Shown: positions 1 through 7,032, counted from the first letter of the stretch. The stretch is DNA of 14,188 nucleotides from Candidatus Peribacterales bacterium (GCA_021731345.1 JAKFXO010000111.1:1-14188); one strand, 5' to 3'. Made by a program: numbers and translations. The notes: generated by a model not told the origin, from the sequence alone.

Positions 1-2
1 GT

Positions 3-224
3 TTCAAGGCGTTCAGCCCCAAGGCGCTGTCTGAGATCGAACTTAAGATGTCCGGCTTCGAGTTCTGTACGGAAGTCATCCGTGAAGCTTCCAAAAACCG
101 TTGGAAGATCGTTTCGATCCCCTCAAAAGTGGTATATTCCGAATACACGCTGGCCAAAGGCCAGTCATTCAGTAGCGGGCTTCGTACCGCAGCTAAAATT
201 TTGCTTCGTACCTTCCTCCGATGA
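3..224 (+). CDS. Family 2 glycosyltransferase, C-terminal end (partial)
   Basis: Only the last 73 codons are present; the frame enters at base 3 and ends with TGA at 222-224. The peptide contains SGFEFCTEVI, a basic stretch, IPSKVVYSEYT and KGQSFSSGL. This order matches the C-terminal part of GT-A fold family-2 glycosyltransferases of the dolichyl-phosphate-mannose-synthase/undecaprenyl-phosphate-sugar type: a 'G..f.tE' helix, then a 'Y...t...GqS...G' segment before the end or before membrane helices. Such enzymes usually move a sugar from a nucleotide donor to a polyprenyl phosphate at the inner membrane face. The stop overlaps the start of the DUF2304 gene (ATGA, 221-224), a pairing seen widely. 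The donor and acceptor cannot be told because the catalytic DXD region lies outside the window. Confidence 0.82.
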   Translation, partial: FKAFSPKALSEIELKMSGFEFCTEVIREASKNRWKIVSIPSKVVYSEYTLAKGQSFSSGLRTAAKILLRTFLR

Positions 225-592
225 TCGAATTCGATTACACACCGTATCAAGTCGTCGTACCGCTCTTCAGTTTTCTGATGATCGTCTACGCGTGGAATTT
301 GGTTGTCCGTCATAAGAAGACCATTTGGGAAGGCGGTCTGTGGACGATTTTTTGGTCGGCCATTGCGTACATCTCATTTTTTCCGAGCAGCCTGCAGTAT
401 CTGAGTCAGATCACGGGAATCAAGAAAAATGAAAACGCCGCTACCATTACCGCCATTGGTGTTCTGTTCTTCGTTGTCTTCTACATGATCATTCGCCTCG
501 AAGAACTTGAGCAGCGCCTCACAAAGATTGTCCGCGATAAGGCGCTTGATAACGCAGGCGTGCCACCCGCAAGGAGCGAAGCAAAAGACTAA
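221..592 (+). CDS. DUF2304 small membrane protein
   Basis: This 123-residue protein has three hydrophobic segments at about residues 11-29, 38-57 and 73-92, followed by a charged, probably coiled-coil tail (EELEQRLTKI, about 93-102). The size, the three helices and the R/EELE tail fit the DUF2304 family, which is commonly encoded beside polyprenyl-phosphate glycosyltransferases and whose biochemical role is not established. The start codon overlaps the stop of the glycosyltransferase (ATGA), so translation is probably coupled and the two proteins probably work together at the membrane. There is no Shine-Dalgarno sequence before the start. The family assignment rests on architecture and context rather than on catalytic residues. 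Confidence 0.78.
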   Translation: MIEFDYTPYQVVVPLFSFLMIVYAWNLVVRHKKTIWEGGLWTIFWSAIAYISFFPSSLQYLSQITGIKKNENAATITAIGVLFFVVFYMIIRLEELEQRLTKIVRDKALDNAGVPPARSEAKD

Positions 593-601
593 AGAGTGCG
601 G

Positions 602-607
602 TACACT
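602..607 (+). promoter_or_regulatory. Candidate -10 element for the glycosyltransferase pair
   Basis: TACACT lies 11 bases before the ATG at 619, in the 26-base gap after the DUF2304 gene. No clear -35 is visible. The same hexamer and a similar distance occur before the HMG-CoA reductase gene, which is the main reason to list it. If used, the mRNA leader would be only about 3-5 bases. Confidence 0.3.
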
Positions 608-618
608 GCCCCTTCCGC

Positions 619-1725
619 ATGAAAACAATCCTTCTGATCAGCCCCTATTGGCAGGAAGAACACCGCTGGATGGTGTCTTCGGTGAAGATGGCGCAGCTTT
701 GGCAACGCCTCGGCTATAAGGTTGCAGTGCTGTGTATGGGGCACGGTTCGAGGCATGAGAAAGTCTCAGAGACACTTGATGTCTACCGTGTTCCGGATGT
801 CTTCATTCCTGATCCGTGGAATTACGGCATCGCTTTTGGTTTTTCGGGTGTTGCGGTGCGCCTCGCACGCGAACTGAAACCGGACATCATCGTCGTGAAC
901 AAAGTTCTCTTCTGGAGTTCTATCTCGCTGCTTCGCCTCAGGCTCGCTGGACGCAAGGTACTACTGATCACCGATGCCCTCGTTGGCATTACGTGGTGGC
1001 CTCGCGGTAGGCTTGGCAAAGTTTGCGCTGCCATCTACGCAAACACGCTAGGTTGGCTCATTCTCAAGGCTGCAACGAAGGTCGTGTTCTTCCATCCGCA
1101 ACCAGAATCAGTGCTGAAGCGACTCGGCATCGCACAAAAATCGATCATCATTCCGACGGGTATCGACCAACACCGCTTTACGACCAATCGACCAGAGCAC
1201 ACAGGTGTCACGGTGACGTACATTGGACGACTGGAGTCTGTAAAAGGTGTAGCAGATTTTGTTGCCGCGGCACTCAAAGTGAAAAAAGATAAACCAAGCT
1301 TGGATATTCAGGTTGTTGGTTGGTACAAAGATCATCATCCGCTCGTGATGGCGAATGATCGGGAGGTGCGGTTCACGGGACTACGAAAAGACATTGAGGA
1401 TATTCTCTCGCGGTCAGATATTTTCGTGCTTCCGAGCTACTCGGAAGGCCTCAGCAATGCCCTTATGGAAGCCATGTCTGCGGGGTGTGCTTGCATCGCA
1501 TCAGACGTGGGAGGCAACAGGTATCTCATTGAGAACGGAAACTCAGGTTTCCTGTTTCCAGCAGGAGACAGAGAGGCGCTCTCTGCACATATTCGTCGTC
1601 TGGTTGATGACACCGCGAAGCGAAAGCAGCTTGGGGAGAATGCGCGTCGCAGAATTGAACAGGTTTTCAGTTGGGACAAAGTCGGCAAACGCTATGATGA
1701 ACTCTTCACCGCTTGGAGCGCATGA
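619..1725 (+). CDS. Family 4 glycosyltransferase (GT-B fold)
   Basis: This 368-residue protein is a retaining GT4 glycosyltransferase. The N-terminal Rossmann-like domain starts with KTILLISPYW and a 'MAQLWQRLGYKVAVL' helix-strand. The linker has IPTGID (178-183). The C-terminal donor-binding domain has YIGRLESVKG (201-210, with the usual Arg204 and Lys209 for nucleotide phosphates) and the E-x7-E signature SEGLSNALMEAM (Glu276 and Glu284), followed by AGCACIASDVGGN. No signal peptide is seen, so it should act in the cytoplasm or at the inner membrane face. The stop overlaps the start of a second GT4 (ATGA at 1722-1725), so the two probably add successive sugars to the same glycan. Sugar specificity cannot be read from the sequence. 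The start is the first ATG after the DUF2304 gene and gives a normal GT4 N-terminus. Confidence 0.93.
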   Translation: MKTILLISPYWQEEHRWMVSSVKMAQLWQRLGYKVAVLCMGHGSRHEKVSETLDVYRVPDVFIPDPWNYGIAFGFSGVAVRLARELKPDIIVVNKVLFWSSISLLRLRLAGRKVLLITDALVGITWWPRGRLGKVCAAIYANTLGWLILKAATKVVFFHPQPESVLKRLGIAQKSIIIPTGIDQHRFTTNRPEHTGVTVTYIGRLESVKGVADFVAAALKVKKDKPSLDIQVVGWYKDHHPLVMANDREVRFTGLRKDIEDILSRSDIFVLPSYSEGLSNALMEAMSAGCACIASDVGGNRYLIENGNSGFLFPAGDREALSAHIRRLVDDTAKRKQLGENARRRIEQVFSWDKVGKRYDELFTAWSA

Positions 1726-2774
1726 AGAAACTTGTGATCCTCTCGGCTTTTCTCTCTCCGTATCGTTCGGGGGCTGAGGCGATGGTCGAAGAAGTGTCAG
1801 TGAGACTCGCGGATGATTTTGATATCACGATTGTCACTGCGAGGTTGTCGAGAAAACTTCCAAGGCGCGACATGCTCGGTGGAAAAGTAAAAATTATTCG
1901 CGTTGGCTTCGGAATTTCTTTCGATAAATGGTTGTATCCGTTTCTTGCGGCGATGAAACTTGGTTCACTGAAGCCGGATATCGTTCACGCCGTTCTTGAA
2001 ACATTTGCAGGGCTTGCTCTCTACTTCTGCAGATGCCATGCCCTCAAAATTTTGACGCTGCAGACCACCAATCGCACGTTCTTGAAAGGTATGATCGTGC
2101 GTTATCCGGACATCGTGACTGCTATCAGTACGGATTTGGTACGTATTGCAGAGGATTATGGGCGAAGAAATGTCATTCTTATTCCGAATGGCATCGATCT
2201 CACTGCTCTCAAAGCTGCGTGTCAGAAAACTCCCAAGGATTCCGGACGAGTTCTGTTCGTTGGACGCTTGGAGCCGATGAAAGGCATCGACACACTTCTC
2301 AAAACTTTTGCACAAGCGGTGAAGGGACTCGACCCGTCGGTGCATCTGCGTATCGTCGGAGGCGGATCGCTCCTACATTCCCTGCAAACACTCGCACGCG
2401 AACTCGAGATTGATCATCGCGTACGGTTCACCGGCTACATTGCGGGTAGCGATCTCTTCACGGAGTACGCAAAAGCCGAGATCTTTGTCGGACTCTCGCG
2501 TAGTGAGGCACTCGGCAACGTTTTCCTTGAGGCGCAGGCGGCGGGATGTGCTGTTCTCGCGACGAATGTCGGTGGGATTCCGGACATCGTGCATCATGAA
2601 CAGACAGGACTGCTCGTTCCAGCCGATGATATCGATGCTGCGGCGGGGGAATTGCGACGCTTACTGACGGACTTACCGCTGCGTGCTCGGCTATCGATTT
2701 CGGCTCAGAAGAATGCGGAAAACTACGGGTGGGATGGGGTGGCAAAAAGGTACCGTGAAACATTGACAAAATAG
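1722..2774 (+). CDS. Family 4 glycosyltransferase (GT-B fold), second copy
   Basis: This 350-residue GT4 enzyme starts at the ATG that overlaps the previous stop (ATGA). An in-frame TTG three codons upstream is possible but less likely. Motifs in order are: KKLVILSAFLSPYRSGAE at the N-terminus (a glycine/alanine loop for the acceptor side), IPNGID (154-159), FVGRLEPMKG (179-188) with Arg182 and Lys187, GGGS (213-216), and the E-x7-E signature SEALGNVFLEAQAAG with Glu262 and Glu270. It is a paralogue-type neighbour of the upstream GT4 but clearly divergent from it, so it probably has a different acceptor or donor. It should act on lipid-linked or cell-surface glycan precursors in the cytoplasm. 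The last codons carry the -35 box of the next gene's promoter. Confidence 0.92.
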   Translation: MKKLVILSAFLSPYRSGAEAMVEEVSVRLADDFDITIVTARLSRKLPRRDMLGGKVKIIRVGFGISFDKWLYPFLAAMKLGSLKPDIVHAVLETFAGLALYFCRCHALKILTLQTTNRTFLKGMIVRYPDIVTAISTDLVRIAEDYGRRNVILIPNGIDLTALKAACQKTPKDSGRVLFVGRLEPMKGIDTLLKTFAQAVKGLDPSVHLRIVGGGSLLHSLQTLARELEIDHRVRFTGYIAGSDLFTEYAKAEIFVGLSRSEALGNVFLEAQAAGCAVLATNVGGIPDIVHHEQTGLLVPADDIDAAAGELRRLLTDLPLRARLSISAQKNAENYGWDGVAKRYRETLTK

Positions 2775-2791
2775 CTTAAAAGTGTTATTTT
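2763..2791 (+). promoter_or_regulatory. Sigma70-type promoter for the dipeptidase-like gene
   Basis: A perfect -35 hexamer TTGACA (2763-2768) is followed by a 17-base spacer and TATTTT (2786-2791, four of six matches to consensus). The -35 lies inside the last codons of the upstream glycosyltransferase. Transcription should begin near 2798, giving a leader of about 65 bases before the ATG at 2863. It has the best -35 match in the window and, unlike the other promoter candidates, stands well away from its gene start. Confidence 0.68.
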
Positions 2792-2821
2792 AAACATAGG
2801 CTCTTTTCACAACATCGGTTG

Positions 2822-2866
2822 ATGAAAGATGAGCAAGACAAACTCGACGAGCGAGAAGTCAGATGA
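2822..2866 (+). CDS. Possible 14-residue leader peptide
   Basis: An ATG at 2822 opens a 14-codon frame (MKDEQDKLDEREVR) whose TGA overlaps the ATG of the next gene (ATGA, 2863-2866), the same coupling arrangement used by real gene pairs in this window. It lies fully within the predicted leader of the 2763-2791 promoter. The peptide is highly charged. There is no Shine-Dalgarno sequence, and a second short frame (2829-2888) overlaps it, so coding is not certain. Ribosomes ending here could re-start on the dipeptidase-like gene. Confidence 0.28.
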   Translation: MKDEQDKLDEREVR

Positions 2867-3744
2867 ACACACATGCTATGTTGGCTGAGCTGAATCCTGC
2901 GCTTACGTGTGACGTACTTCATGGAACGACGGTTCGACACCGTATCAGTGTCGATACTCTTCTCTACGGCAAGATTGCCGTCATGAGCACTGGGTTTCAG
3001 TATGTGGATGCAGTCCTGTCGCTTGTTCGCGAGAACGATCCTGCGCGGAACTGTTACCTCATCACTTTATCCGGCCTTCTTGGTGAGCCCACATATGACA
3101 GTCATGGGCATGCCTCGAATGCGAGCAAATGGATGAAGGGTTTTCTGACGTATCTGCCTCCTTGTTCTCGCCTGGTGACTTTCACCAGCATACTTCCAAC
3201 ACAGGCGTGCGTTGTCGTCAGTATTCCTGATGACCATATGCACACTGATTGGCAGAACTCTTTTCACAGCTACGCGGAACACTGCCGCAAAGCTCTGAAA
3301 ACCCCCGCTGTTGTGTTGACGATCGAGAAGTGCGAAACCACTGAGCATGCTCTGACCTTAGAGATGCACCAAACCATCATGCTCATCATCAATGAGATAC
3401 CTGATGGCGTTCAGATGGTTAGTGCATTTGACGAAAATCTGCCGACATTGTCCTACTCTCTCGTCGCTATCTCACATCGCGATGACAAGCTCCATTTCAG
3501 ATGGGTTGTCCGCGCTGCAAATGCGAAAACATTGCAGGGATCTGCAGATGGCGTCAAACACCTCTTCAGAGTGCTTGGATGCAATGTAACCCTTGGCTAT
3601 CAGTCTGATTCTTGGATACACAATCCCGAGTCGCTACTTGTCGTGGCGGCTCAGGAAGCTTTCCGAGATATTGGTATCGAAGTCGAGTCGCTGAACCTAC
3701 ATTGTTGTCTTGAGCTTACGCCTAAAGACATCGTGAAGGCGTAG
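2863..3744 (+). CDS. Truncated PepD-like (M20 family) protein of unknown function
   Basis: This 293-residue protein has no signal peptide or membrane segment. Its last half reads like the C-terminal part of cytosolic aminoacyl-histidine/non-specific dipeptidases (PepD, M20): IPDGVQMVS, a 'lvtsS.NL..v' equivalent (LPTLSYSLVAIS), then W-x-H-N-P-E-S-LL, and finally SLNLHCCLEL where PepD has I-H-A-G-L-E-C. The middle (SGLLGEPTYDSHGHASNASKWM, followed by ILPTQACVVVS) resembles the 'GHSG.DI...R.NA' and 'NAIPR.A' segments of the lid domain. The metal ligands and catalytic Glu of the N-terminal half are absent, and the length is about 60% of PepD. It is therefore probably not an active peptidase. It is monocistronic, with its own strong promoter, between sugar-transferase and mevalonate genes. 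The homology is read by eye and is moderate; the function is unknown. Confidence 0.55.
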   Translation: MNTHAMLAELNPALTCDVLHGTTVRHRISVDTLLYGKIAVMSTGFQYVDAVLSLVRENDPARNCYLITLSGLLGEPTYDSHGHASNASKWMKGFLTYLPPCSRLVTFTSILPTQACVVVSIPDDHMHTDWQNSFHSYAEHCRKALKTPAVVLTIEKCETTEHALTLEMHQTIMLIINEIPDGVQMVSAFDENLPTLSYSLVAISHRDDKLHFRWVVRAANAKTLQGSADGVKHLFRVLGCNVTLGYQSDSWIHNPESLLVVAAQEAFRDIGIEVESLNLHCCLELTPKDIVKA

Positions 3745-3780
3745 TCACCTTCATCAACCTTTTGAGAAAGAGCCGAATGG

Positions 3781-3800
3781 GCCCTGTCATCTGACAGGGC
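3781..3800. terminator. Inverted repeat between convergent genes, possible bidirectional terminator
   Basis: GCCCTGTCA (3781-3789) and TGACAGGGC (3792-3800) are perfect reverse complements with a two-base centre, so in practice an eight-pair GC-rich stem with a four-base loop. It sits between the stop of the dipeptidase-like gene (3744) and the stop of the minus-strand fusion gene (3803), the expected place for a shared terminator. Neither side has a strong T-tract, so termination may be weak or assisted. Confidence 0.55.
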
Positions 3801-3802
3801 TC

Positions 3803-4720
3803 TTAGGCTTGTCCGACTTTCACCAGATCGCGGATCGTCTCGACACACGTACCGAGCTCGTCATTGACGAGCATGTGGTCAAAAAGATGGGCGTGATCCG
3901 TGAATGCTTTCAGGTCAGCTTCGGCGATCTTGAGGCGTTCGACGATCTGCTCTTCGGTATCGCGGCCACGAGTGCGCAGGCGGTGGAGGAGTACGGAGAG
4001 CATGAGGCGCTTACTTTTACCTGGTGGCAAGAGTCCACAGCTTAGAACTGCGCGACGGCCGAGCGAATCAACCAAGCCCTTGAGGAGATTGAGCTCCGTT
4101 ACAACGATAGGGAGTTTTCCTTTTTTCCAAATCACTTCGATGTCTTTGCGGCGATAACCGTAGTATCGAAGCTCGGTTGCAGAGGGCATGTGCGTCCAGC
4201 TGATGATCTCTTTTTTGGCTACGAGTGCATCAAATTCTTCTTTGCTGACGTGAACATACGGCTCCGTATCGTTCTTCTTGGCGGCGCGCGTGGTCACAAT
4301 AGGTACTTGTTCTGCGTACGAACGGAACATGGTCATGAGCTGCCTCGCGATGGTCGTCTTTCCCACGCCAGAGGGGCCGGAGACCGCAAGAACATACGAT
4401 GTCATCGTGAAAACCGGTGCTGATTTTGCTACGACGACTTCATACTTGAGATCATTCACCAGAAGTCCGTTACCCATTGTGCGGATACGGCGCATATGAG
4501 GGATGACCGTAGCGCCGATTGTCGGTGCACTGCTATCACGTGTCAGCTGGCCCATCACTTTTGTACCGTCTTGGAGTTTGATCAGCGCGACGAAATACGG
4601 CTCAGTGCCGAAACCTGCAGGCGGATGACGAACAACGGTAAAACTTTCGATGACGCCTGGAAGTAGTCTGGCTTTTTCCAATTCCTTAATACGTCTGTGA
4701 AGTGCGGGGATGCGGTCCAT
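3803..4720 (-). CDS. DUF35 OB-fold / guanylate kinase-like fusion protein
   Basis: This 305-residue protein has two parts. Residues 1 to about 98 match the OB-fold half of DUF35 (ChsH2-like) proteins: an ELEKARLLPGVIESFTVVRHPP strand region, then PYFVALIKLQDGTKVMGQL and IGATVIPHMRRI. The four-cysteine zinc ribbon that normally precedes this fold is missing. Residues 107-305 form a guanylate-kinase-like domain: P-loop GPSGVGKTT (115-123), VTTRAAK, a YVHVSKEEFDAL segment, YYGYRR, LPPGKSKR, RLRTRGRDTEEQIVERL and a 'D.mlvND' end. Several usual GMP-site residues are altered (YGY for YGT, no GE.DG.dY). In archaea DUF35 bridges acetoacetyl-CoA thiolase and HMG-CoA synthase; here the gene follows exactly those two, starting two bases after the thiolase stop. 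An in-frame ATG at 4756 would overlap the thiolase by 34 bases and is less likely. GMP kinase activity is uncertain. Confidence 0.85.
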   Translation of the reverse strand: MDRIPALHRRIKELEKARLLPGVIESFTVVRHPPAGFGTEPYFVALIKLQDGTKVMGQLTRDSSAPTIGATVIPHMRRIRTMGNGLLVNDLKYEVVVAKSAPVFTMTSYVLAVSGPSGVGKTTIARQLMTMFRSYAEQVPIVTTRAAKKNDTEPYVHVSKEEFDALVAKKEIISWTHMPSATELRYYGYRRKDIEVIWKKGKLPIVVTELNLLKGLVDSLGRRAVLSCGLLPPGKSKRLMLSVLLHRLRTRGRDTEEQIVERLKIAEADLKAFTDHAHLFDHMLVNDELGTCVETIRDLVKVGQA

Positions 4721-4722
4721 AG

Positions 4723-5865
4723 TTAGGCGATGTTTTCGAGAAGGTGCACGGTGCACGTTGCGCCAACGCCGCCGAGGTTATGGGCGAGTGCTCGCTTCAC
4801 GTCGGGGATTTGGTTATTGGCAGTACCGGAAAGCTGTTTGAAGCAGTCTAAGACCTGTTTGACGCCTGTTGCACCAATCGGATGACCGCATGCTTTCAGG
4901 CCTCCGCTCATGTTGATGGGCAGTGCGCCGTCGAGCGCGGCGTCACCTTGGTGGAAAATTCGGATGGCATCTCCTTCTTCGGCGTAGCCGAGATCTTCTA
5001 AGTGGATCAGTGTCGCGATACTGAAGCAGTCATGGAGCTCCAGAACATCGATAGAGTTTTTATCCCATCCGGATTCACTGAGTGCGCGGACAAATGCTGT
5101 GCGTGTACTCATAAACGATGTGAGTGATGCACGTTCGGTAAGACTCAGTGACTCGCTTGCAAGTTGTGATGCGGCGATGCGTACATTCGACTCGCGCTTC
5201 GTCGATAAAATTAGCGCTACTGCTCCGTCTGAGATGGGGGAGCAGTCGAGGAGGCGGAGTGGGTCAGCGATGAGCGGGCTCTTGCTGATGGCAGCGGCCG
5301 GGATTTCTTTACGGAACTGCGCGTACGGATTTTTCACGGCGGCTCTGTGTGAGTTTTCGGAGACAAGGCTCAAATCCTCACGCTTCAGGCCGTATTTGTG
5401 CATGTACGCGGTTGCCGTGAGTGCAAAGATGGACGGAAATGTGAGACCTGCAGGTGCGTCTTTCTCAGCGTCACCTGCGCGCATGAGTGCGCTCGTGACG
5501 ATGTCACCTGCGACGTCGGTCAACTTCTCTGCGCCGATGACGAGCACGGTTTCTGCTTTGCCGCTTTCCAAAAATGCGCAGGCTGTATGTACCGCGAGTC
5601 CTCCGGATGCGCACGCTGCCTCTACGCGAAGTGACGGCGGACGATGTGGAAGCATGCTACTTGCGAGTGTTCCGAGGTGCGCTTGCTCGGCAGTTTCACC
5701 ACCGACCATGTTACCGATCACAACGCAGTCGATGTCTGTTGGCAGAATGCCGGTTAATGCAATCGCACCATCAATCGCCTCGCGGATCAGATCCGACAGC
5801 GATTTGTTCCAGAGCTCACCGAACTTCGTCTGAGCTCCCCCGAGGACGTATACGGTCTCGCGCAT
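4723..5865 (-). CDS. Acetyl-CoA C-acetyltransferase (SCP-x/archaeal-type thiolase)
   Basis: This 380-residue thiolase-fold enzyme should condense two acetyl-CoA into acetoacetyl-CoA, the first step of the mevalonate route. Visible motifs are: nucleophile Cys85 in EAACASGGL, ELHDCFSIA (276-284) with His278 and Cys280, NMSGGLKACGHPIGATG (318-334) with His328, and the C-terminal NLGGVGATCTVHLL glycine loop. The HDCF and GHPIGATG pattern and the length place it with SCP-x-like and archaeal acetoacetyl-CoA thiolases rather than with classical bacterial AtoB/PhaA. It lies 64 bases downstream of HMG-CoA synthase and two bases upstream of the DUF35 fusion, the gene set that forms a substrate-channelling complex in archaea. 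A weak -10-like TAGACT lies 12 bases before the start, but read-through from the synthase promoter is the simpler view. Confidence 0.92.
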   Translation of the reverse strand: MRETVYVLGGAQTKFGELWNKSLSDLIREAIDGAIALTGILPTDIDCVVIGNMVGGETAEQAHLGTLASSMLPHRPPSLRVEAACASGGLAVHTACAFLESGKAETVLVIGAEKLTDVAGDIVTSALMRAGDAEKDAPAGLTFPSIFALTATAYMHKYGLKREDLSLVSENSHRAAVKNPYAQFRKEIPAAAISKSPLIADPLRLLDCSPISDGAVALILSTKRESNVRIAASQLASESLSLTERASLTSFMSTRTAFVRALSESGWDKNSIDVLELHDCFSIATLIHLEDLGYAEEGDAIRIFHQGDAALDGALPINMSGGLKACGHPIGATGVKQVLDCFKQLSGTANNQIPDVKRALAHNLGGVGATCTVHLLENIA

Positions 5866-5905
5866 AAAGACCGAGACAGTCTAACGGAAAGAGGGTGTCT
5901 CCGGT

Positions 5906-5925
5906 AGCATTCGAATGCTTTTTTT
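5906..5925 (+). terminator. Hairpin plus T-tract pointing antisense to the operon
   Basis: AGCATTCGAATGCT (5906-5919) is a perfect 14-base palindrome followed on the + strand by an unbroken T run (5919-5925). This is the form of a small intrinsic terminator, but oriented against the HMG-CoA synthase and thiolase genes, in their 64-base gap. On the minus strand the hairpin is preceded by the A-run rather than followed by T's, so it should block the operon little and could stop antisense transcripts. Confidence 0.45.
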
Positions 5926-5929
5926 CTAC

Positions 5930-6955
5930 TTACGCAAGTACCTTCGAAGACTGCAGATATTCGCCGTAATTCAGGCGTTTTAACTCCTTTGGAGCTATGG
6001 GGAGAGGCACGCCATCTTTCATCATAGTGAGAATGAAGGCATCCGAACCCGAACCCGAACCGTACGACACAACAAGGATGCGCTGATCCTTTTTTGCTTT
6101 TTCTAAAACGAAGCTTAAGCCGAGCGGGGAACAGGCCGAATACGTGTTGCCGATCGTTGGGACGATGAAGCCTAGTTCGAGCTGTTTTTCTGTGAACCCG
6201 AGCTTTTTTGCCGCCTGCAGTGGGAACTTTGCGTTCGGCATGTGGAGCACGACGTGATCAAATTCTTCCGGCTTCATCTTCTCGCGTTCCATCATCGCTT
6301 TTGCAGCAGTCTCGATGTGATGAAAATACGCAGGTTCACCGGTGAAGCGTCCAGCGTGGGACGGATGTTTGTCATGCGCGCCGCGCCAGAAGTCAGGCGT
6401 GTCGGTTGTGTACGAAAGAGTGGAGTCGATGCGGCAGAGCCCAGAGTTTTTCTTCGTCGGAAGTCCGATGAGAAAGGCTGCGGCACCCGCTGCGGCTGAG
6501 TACTCGAGTGCGTCGCCTGGTTTGCTCTGCGCTGTATCGGCGCCGATCGCGAGTCCGCCCTTGATTTGCTTACTCTCGGCCATGGCACTCACGATTTGGA
6601 TGGCTGCAGTGCCTGCCTTACATGCAAATTCTAAGTCAGCCGCGCGACAAAAAGGATTCAGTTGTAGTGCGCTCACAAGCATGCCGCTTGTCGGCTTCAC
6701 TGCGTACGGGTGACTTTCGGAACCCACGTAGATTGCATCGATGTTTTTCGGATCAGTGTCACTCGTTTCGAGCGCCATCTTTGCGGCTTCCCATGCGAGT
6801 GTGAAAGTATCTTCATCAGACGACGCCACGGCTTTTTCGATAATGCCAAGACCGTCGGCTTGTTCGGTGCCGCGCTTCCAGTGCGCCGCGATTGTCTTGG
6901 ATTCGATGCGGTACCCAGGGATGTATCTGCCGAAGGAAAGGATGACGGCTTTCAT
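5930..6955 (-). CDS. mvaS: Hydroxymethylglutaryl-CoA synthase, archaeal-type
   Basis: This 341-residue enzyme joins acetoacetyl-CoA and acetyl-CoA to give HMG-CoA. Catalytic residues of the family are visible: Glu80 in GSESHPYAVKP, Cys112 in EFACKAGTAA and His238 in VVLHMPNAKFP. NTYSACSPLGL (270-280) and SYGSGSGSDAF (297-307) complete the thiolase-fold signature. The short length and the exact motif wording match archaeal synthases (about 350 residues) rather than the Gram-positive or eukaryotic ones. The start is placed at MKAVILSFGRYIPGYRIE, where the family begins. An in-frame ATG at 7132 would add 59 residues lacking family resemblance and would cross the promoter and the end of the upstream gene. 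It heads the unit synthase > thiolase > DUF35 fusion. The gene has an extended -10 only ten bases before the ATG and no Shine-Dalgarno sequence. Confidence 0.94.
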   Translation of the reverse strand: MKAVILSFGRYIPGYRIESKTIAAHWKRGTEQADGLGIIEKAVASSDEDTFTLAWEAAKMALETSDTDPKNIDAIYVGSESHPYAVKPTSGMLVSALQLNPFCRAADLEFACKAGTAAIQIVSAMAESKQIKGGLAIGADTAQSKPGDALEYSAAAGAAAFLIGLPTKKNSGLCRIDSTLSYTTDTPDFWRGAHDKHPSHAGRFTGEPAYFHHIETAAKAMMEREKMKPEEFDHVVLHMPNAKFPLQAAKKLGFTEKQLELGFIVPTIGNTYSACSPLGLSFVLEKAKKDQRILVVSYGSGSGSDAFILTMMKDGVPLPIAPKELKRLNYGEYLQSSKVLA

Positions 6956-6965
6956 GTGAGCGGAC

Positions 6966-6974
6966 AGTATAGCA
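6966..6974 (-). promoter_or_regulatory. Extended -10 promoter of HMG-CoA synthase, near-leaderless
   Basis: On the minus strand TGCTATACT (TG-n plus TATACT, five of six to consensus) ends ten bases before the synthase ATG. Transcription should start about three bases before the start codon. The -35 region is weak (GATTCA at 17 bases), which fits an extended -10 promoter. Confidence 0.6.
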
Positions 6975-6979
6975 GATTC

Positions 6980-7032
6980 CTGAAACACTGAATCGTGCAT
7001 GACGTTATCGGGAGGCGGTGGAAGTGTTTCAG
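6980..7032. promoter_or_regulatory. 10-bp inverted repeat across the HMG-CoA synthase promoter (possible operator)
   Basis: CTGAAACACT (6980-6989) and AGTGTTTCAG (7023-7032) are perfect reverse complements with centres 43 bases apart, about four helical turns. One arm covers the -35 and spacer of the synthase promoter. It could be a pair of repressor half-sites or, less likely, a long-loop terminator for the SGNH gene ending at 7083; there is no T-tract. Confidence 0.35.

Noticed and set aside
82..315. Open frame at the left end of the window on the + strand
   Set aside because: It runs out of frame through the glycosyltransferase end and the DUF2304 start, both of which have recognisable protein signatures.
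4721..4756. Longer start of the DUF35 fusion at 4756
   Set aside because: It would add 12 basic residues read from within the thiolase end; the ATG at 4720, two bases after the thiolase stop, gives the family-like beginning.
5099..5833. Long open frame on the + strand (244 codons) opposite the thiolase
   Set aside because: It is antisense to a clear enzyme gene, rich in Ser/Arg/Ala as expected from reverse reading of codon-biased DNA, and shows no motif.
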